NCBI GenBank assembly: GCA_018982785.1
Contig: JAHHEN010000001.1
Span: forward strand, 496,001 to 560,000
Reading direction: 5' to 3'
DNA from: Enterococcus innesii
GTDB taxonomy: Bacteria; Bacillota; Bacilli; Lactobacillales; Enterococcaceae
Length of the DNA stretch: 64,000 bases
Positions 60,663 to 64,000 of this stretch are shown one piece after another. The notes under the pieces are model-generated. The model was not told the DNA's origin. It saw only the letters and a list, made by a program, of their open reading frames with translations, and did not search any database. Position 1 is the stretch's first letter, and every line of letters begins with the position of its first letter. The translations under genes and the position numbers were made by a program.

Positions 60663-60693
60663 AATGGTTCCTTTACTTAAGAAGTCCTTCTAC

Positions 60694-61197
60694 TTATAAG
60701 TTACGCAGATGATTCGGGTCATGAATCGGTGCTTCAATATCACTGTCTCCCATGCGCGGCGTTGGATGAACGGACTCATCAGGCATCGCTGTTTCGCCTG
60801 GTAACGGTTGATCGATGATCGGACCAGTATCTGCATCACGATCGGTTATTTTGTCCATCGGCTGATAATCGTAGACGCCGACAACGAGTTTGTCTCGTTC
60901 AAGGTCATCACGATAACCATATAACGGATCATGCTCATCATGCCTATGATCGGAATCGCCGAAAGAAAAAGCATCTTTGATTTTTTCCCAAAGCGAACGA
61001 TCTTCATCCTCACTAGCTGCCTGCTCCACTTCCACATCATCGATGGATTCTAACCCAAATTGATCGATGACTGTTTGATTCGCAAACAGCACGATATCCT
61101 CTTTGCCATAGCCTTCGTTTGTCAATTGCTCAATAACCGGTAATACTTCTGTTCGAGTGTCGTAACTGCCAATAATCGTTAGGTTTCTGTTGTGCAT
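60694..61197 (-). CDS. General stress protein 17M / YflT-like protein
   Basis: 167 residues. The N-terminal domain (LTIIGSYDTRTEVLPVIEQL, GYGKEDIVLFAN) matches the YflT heat/general stress family, followed by an acidic, Asp-rich tail (PIHDPNHLRNL at the end). Soluble and cytoplasmic. AAGGAGG precedes the ATG. Function is unknown. Confidence 0.82.
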   Translation of the reverse strand: MHNRNLTIIGSYDTRTEVLPVIEQLTNEGYGKEDIVLFANQTVIDQFGLESIDDVEVEQAASEDEDRSLWEKIKDAFSFGDSDHRHDEHDPLYGYRDDLERDKLVVGVYDYQPMDKITDRDADTGPIIDQPLPGETAMPDESVHPTPRMGDSDIEAPIHDPNHLRNL

Positions 61198-61392
61198 GTG
61201 AAATCCTCCTTATTTTGTGTACGCTTCGATCGTTCTGGTTCTGAAGCAATTCCTTTAAAACTAGCAATTTCTATTGCTTCTTTCATTCTAACGCAGGGTT
61301 CTATGATTGACCAAATAGTTTGATTGCGCTTACGAAAAACAAGTAGTTTCTTGAAAAACCGCTAATAGCTTAGTAAAAGCTTGATCCAGCAT

Positions 61393-61433
61393 AAAAAAAC
61401 CGCGTGAGCCAATGGCTTGCACGCGGTTTTTTT
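61393..61433 (-). terminator. Terminator of the autolysin gene
   Basis: AACCGCGTG / CACGCGGTT stem with an inner GCCA / TGGC pair and a T-run on the minus strand. Confidence 0.85.
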
Positions 61434-61438
61434 GCTTG

Positions 61439-63547
61439 TTACTTGGAAACGATCAGTTTTTGTCCGACAAAGATCGTATAGCTGCTGTTGATGTTGTTCC
61501 ATGATGCGAGTTGACTGATACTGGTGTTGTATTTTTGTGCCAGTGACCATAAGCTGTCACCTGATTTCACCGTATGCGTCTTCGTTGAACTACTGCTGCT
61601 GGTATTCGTATTAGAAGACCCACTGCTAGCAGCTGTCAAGTAGGCACCGCTGACCCAACCTTTGCCAGAAACATAATACCATTTGTTCGTGCCATTGACG
61701 GTCGTCCCGGTTTTTGTTGCGGTAACCGTGACGGTTGCCCCTTTGCTTAAAGAACCAGTAATACTGCTGCTGGTAGAAGCATCGGAACGAACATTTAAAA
61801 TCTCGGTGGTTTTCATTTGCTGATTTGTGGTTGTTGAACCGTTATTATTGGAAGAGCTGCTGGTTGTTGTCAAGTAGGCACCACTGACCCAACCTTTGCC
61901 AGAAACGTAGTACCACGTTTTATTGCCTTCCACTGAAGTGCCGTTCTTTTTCGCTGTCACGGTAACGGTTACCCCTTGACCAAGCGTTGTCACGACACGG
62001 CTGCTAGTAGAAGCATCGGAGCGAACATTCAATGCGGCCGTCGTTTTCATTTGTTGATTGATACTTGAACCATTGTCTTCTTTTTTCGCTTCAGAAGCAT
62101 TATTGTTGGTCACTTCAGTAAGGTAGGCGCCGCTGACCCAACCTTTGCCAGAGACATAGTACCAATTTTTATTGCCGTTGACTGATGTACCGGTTTTCAT
62201 AGAAGTGGCAGTAAAGGTCGTGCCTTTGCTAAGTGAACCAACCACTGATCCGCTAGTGGACGCGCTAGAACGAATATTCATCGCTTCCGTCGTCTTCATT
62301 TGCTTATTGATCGTCGTACCAGAATTGCTATTGTCAGAACCGGTGTTGCCTGCTCCGCTATTGTTGTTTGAAGAGTCGGTCGAAACCTTCGTCAAATACG
62401 CGCCGCTGACCCAACCTTTGCCAGAAATCTTATACCAAGTGGTGTTGCCATTGACGTTGGTGCCGGTTTTGGTCGCCGCTGCCGTAAACGTCGTATTAGC
62501 TGCTAACGAACCAGTAATAGAGGCACTGGTGGAAGCATCCGAACGAATATTCATAGAGGCCGTGGTTTTCATCTGCTGATTGATCGCTGTTTCATCACTG
62601 ACGATCGTTTCATTGCTATTGCCGCCACCTGTGTTTGAGCTGCCGGTATCATATTGCGTTAAATTATACGTACTGATCAAATTGTTTAATTTGCTGGCAT
62701 AAGAAGTATCGGTTGCATAACGCCCTTGTAGCCAAGCGGTCGCTTGTGTGTAAGAGGTCGTATTGCTTTTCCACGCACCGCTGTAATAGTAGTTGCCGCT
62801 AGAAAAACTCGTGTTGCGCAACACATATGCATTGTCTTCAAAAGACTCTTTTAATGATGGGTATTTCCGAAACTTAGCGCTGATCAAATAATAATTGCCG
62901 GAACCATCATCTTCATACGTATCCATTGTCACATATTGGCCGTTGTAGCTACCTTTGATCCCAAACATATTGTTGGCCGTGGTCGTCAAAGTCGAGGCGC
63001 CCCAACCAGATTCCAAAATCGCTTGTGCCATCATAACAGAGGCATACAGATCGTTTGCTGCCGCCACTTCCGTTGCATAGCCGCAAATCTGACTGATAAA
63101 GGCAGCCGGATCGATCGTTGCCCGTGAAAATAATGCCCGACTAGTCAAATCAGAAAGGGCTGATGGTACTTCATCTGCTTCTAAGACTTCATCACTAGCG
63201 ACTGTTGTGCTTTCTGTCGTCGCTGTTTCTGATCCCTCAGTAACTGCTTCCGTCCCTGACTCCTCCGTCGTTTCCGAGGTTTCTTCGGTCACAACAGGTG
63301 CTGGCGTCGATTCTGTGGTTTCCTCAACTGGCGTGCTGTCGGTTTCAGGTGTACTGCTGATTGTTGTTTGTTCAACGACCTTAAGGTCATTGCTAGTTTC
63401 TGTCGTTGCCGTTTCAGCCGCATGCCCTAAGGTCGGGATAAACGTTGATCCCGCTACTAAAGTAGTAGCCATCGTAATACTTTTTTGGGTATATTGCGTG
63501 CGCTTCAAGCGCTTTTCTAAGCGGCGTCGTTCTTTACGAATTGTCAT
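61439..63547 (-). CDS. Secreted N-acetylglucosaminidase autolysin with SH3b repeats and LysM
   Basis: 702 residues. A signal peptide (about 1-43, ending LGHA) is followed by a Thr/Glu/Ser-rich linker (to about 145). The glucosaminidase domain (about 150-310) has the catalytic Glu in [14 protein letters not shown]. Four SH3b repeats follow, each beginning NQQMKTT or NKQMKTT and ending WVSGAYLT, then one LysM ([18 protein letters not shown]) at the C-terminus. It cuts peptidoglycan glycan strands in the cell wall. GGAGGG precedes the ATG. The repeats are similar at DNA level. Confidence 0.93.
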   Translation of the reverse strand: MTIRKERRRLEKRLKRTQYTQKSITMATTLVAGSTFIPTLGHAAETATTETSNDLKVVEQTTISSTPETDSTPVEETTESTPAPVVTEETSETTEESGTEAVTEGSETATTESTTVASDEVLEADEVPSALSDLTSRALFSRATIDPAAFISQICGYATEVAAANDLYASVMMAQAILESGWGASTLTTTANNMFGIKGSYNGQYVTMDTYEDDGSGNYYLISAKFRKYPSLKESFEDNAYVLRNTSFSSGNYYYSGAWKSNTTSYTQATAWLQGRYATDTSYASKLNNLISTYNLTQYDTGSSNTGGGNSNETIVSDETAINQQMKTTASMNIRSDASTSASITGSLAANTTFTAAATKTGTNVNGNTTWYKISGKGWVSGAYLTKVSTDSSNNNSGAGNTGSDNSNSGTTINKQMKTTEAMNIRSSASTSGSVVGSLSKGTTFTATSMKTGTSVNGNKNWYYVSGKGWVSGAYLTEVTNNNASEAKKEDNGSSINQQMKTTAALNVRSDASTSSRVVTTLGQGVTVTVTAKKNGTSVEGNKTWYYVSGKGWVSGAYLTTTSSSSNNNGSTTTNQQMKTTEILNVRSDASTSSSITGSLSKGATVTVTATKTGTTVNGTNKWYYVSGKGWVSGAYLTAASSGSSNTNTSSSSSTKTHTVKSGDSLWSLAQKYNTSISQLASWNNINSSYTIFVGQKLIVSK
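61649..62585 (-). repeat. Four tandem SH3b-coding repeats
   Basis: The string GCTGACCCAACCTTTGCC or a one-base variant recurs at about 61649, 61882, 62130 and 62402, spacing about 233, 248 and 272 bases. Each unit codes one SH3b domain, with a variable Ser/Asn-rich linker. Such repeats can recombine and change copy number. Confidence 0.85.
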
Positions 63548-63721
63548 TTAATCCCTCCGTCGTATTAGCCTTTTTTTATTGTAACACGATTTATTAAAAA
63601 ATGGGGGTTAAGATGAAAAAACAGTGAAATCAACGAGATAAATTCTTGCTATGAAACAGTTTTCTCTTTTGCTTCATCTGCCAATACTCTGTTCTAAAAA
63701 AAGAAAAAAGAGTGGTTTTGG

Positions 63722-63762
63722 CACCAAAAAAGCAGCCTTTATCAAAAAGACTGCTTTTGGTG
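63722..63762 (-). terminator. Terminator of the MFS gene
   Basis: CACCAAAA / TTTTGGTG outer stem with inner AGCAG / CTGCT and CTTT / AAAG pairs, next to the MFS stop codon. Confidence 0.7.
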
Positions 63763-63767
63763 AATTG

Positions 63768-64000
63768 TTATTTAATAACAGGTGCGGGCTTTTGGGCTTT
63801 TTTTAACATCGCATAGCCTATGTTGAGAACAAGCCCAAAAACGGCCAAGAAAATTGCCGTATAGAAGGCTTTTGTATAATCTCCTTGGTTACTTTCTGCG
63901 ATTGCTGCTGCCACTCTAGGACCAAAGAATGCCGCCGTAGAATAACCAACAAAGACGATTCCATAGTTGACCCCTTGATTGATCGGTCCGTAATTTTCCA
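63768..64000 (-). CDS. C-terminal end of an OFA-type MFS transporter (partial)
   Basis: The right edge cuts this gene; 76 codons up to TAA at 63768-63770 remain. YGPINQGVNYGIVFVGYSTA and FFGPRVAAAIAE are typical of the oxalate/formate-antiporter-like MFS family, followed by the last membrane helix and a basic tail. Substrate cannot be told. Confidence 0.78.
   Translation of the reverse strand, partial: ENYGPINQGVNYGIVFVGYSTAAFFGPRVAAAIAESNQGDYTKAFYTAIFLAVFGLVLNIGYAMLKKAQKPAPVIK

Noticed and set aside
61649-62585. Possible CRISPR-like repeat array
   Set aside because: The repeats are over 200 bases, in frame, and code for SH3b domains.

Overview
The window looks like a chromosomal segment of a motile, low-GC Gram-positive coccus, most probably an Enterococcus of the casseliflavus/gallinarum group. 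The evidence is a complete Bacillus-type flagellum and chemotaxis locus combined with a two-cop-box copA promoter, Lactobacillales-type phospho-beta-glucosidase and PTS genes, a glucosaminidase with SH3b and LysM repeats, and a ppdK / ccpN-like / PPDK-regulator / class III fbp block. The species is inferred from gene content; no rRNA or other marker lies in the window, and I saw no tRNA, rRNA, insertion sequence or CRISPR array.

Layout. 1-11.2 kb is accessory metabolism and transport: the end of a PTS EIIC, a GntR/UTRA regulator, copper ATPase copA, a GH1 phospho-beta-glucosidase, a MarR regulator with a heterodimeric ABC exporter, and a large membrane protein. 11.4-46.9 kb is one flagellar/chemotaxis supercluster on the minus strand. 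In transcription order it reads flgB-flgC-fliE-fliF-fliG-fliH-fliI-fliJ-fliK-flgD-(flagellar operon protein)-flgE-flbD-fliL-fliO-fliP-fliQ-fliR-flhB-flhA-fliA-flgF-flgG-(FtsE-like ATPase)-mcp-cheW-cheD-cheB-cheR-cheA-cheC-cheY-cheW-fliM-fliY-flgM-flgN-flgK-flgL-fliC-flaG-fliD-(fliT-like)-fliS. motA-motB and a dCache receptor gene flank it at 47.5-51.2 kb. 51.5-64 kb holds an aldo/keto reductase, a DUF454 protein, the PPDK/CcpN-like/PDRP/Fbp gluconeogenic block, PsiE, a Ser/Thr-rich secreted protein, a YflT-like stress protein, a modular autolysin and the end of an OFA-type MFS transporter.

Regulation. A sigma-A promoter (TTGTAA-N17-TATAAT) precedes flgB. Five sites fit one sigma-28 pattern, TTAA-N15/16-(A/T)CCGAT(A/T)(A/G). 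They lie ahead of motA, flgM, fliC and both chemoreceptor genes, a textbook early/late hierarchy with FliA and FlgM both encoded here. Cop boxes lie at copA, a 12-bp-arm palindrome covers the marR promoter, and CcpN-like sites lie at ppdK.

A warning on data quality. About twenty reading-frame breaks occur in fourteen otherwise intact genes (bgl, both ABC subunits, the membrane protein, flgK, flgN, fliM, cheY, cheA, cheB, flhB, fliL, fliK, motB, fbp). Nearly all are explained by one base missing from a homopolymer run, often a 7-mer read as a 6-mer, inside conserved protein. I read these as assembly or sequencing errors rather than gene decay and annotate the genes across the breaks.
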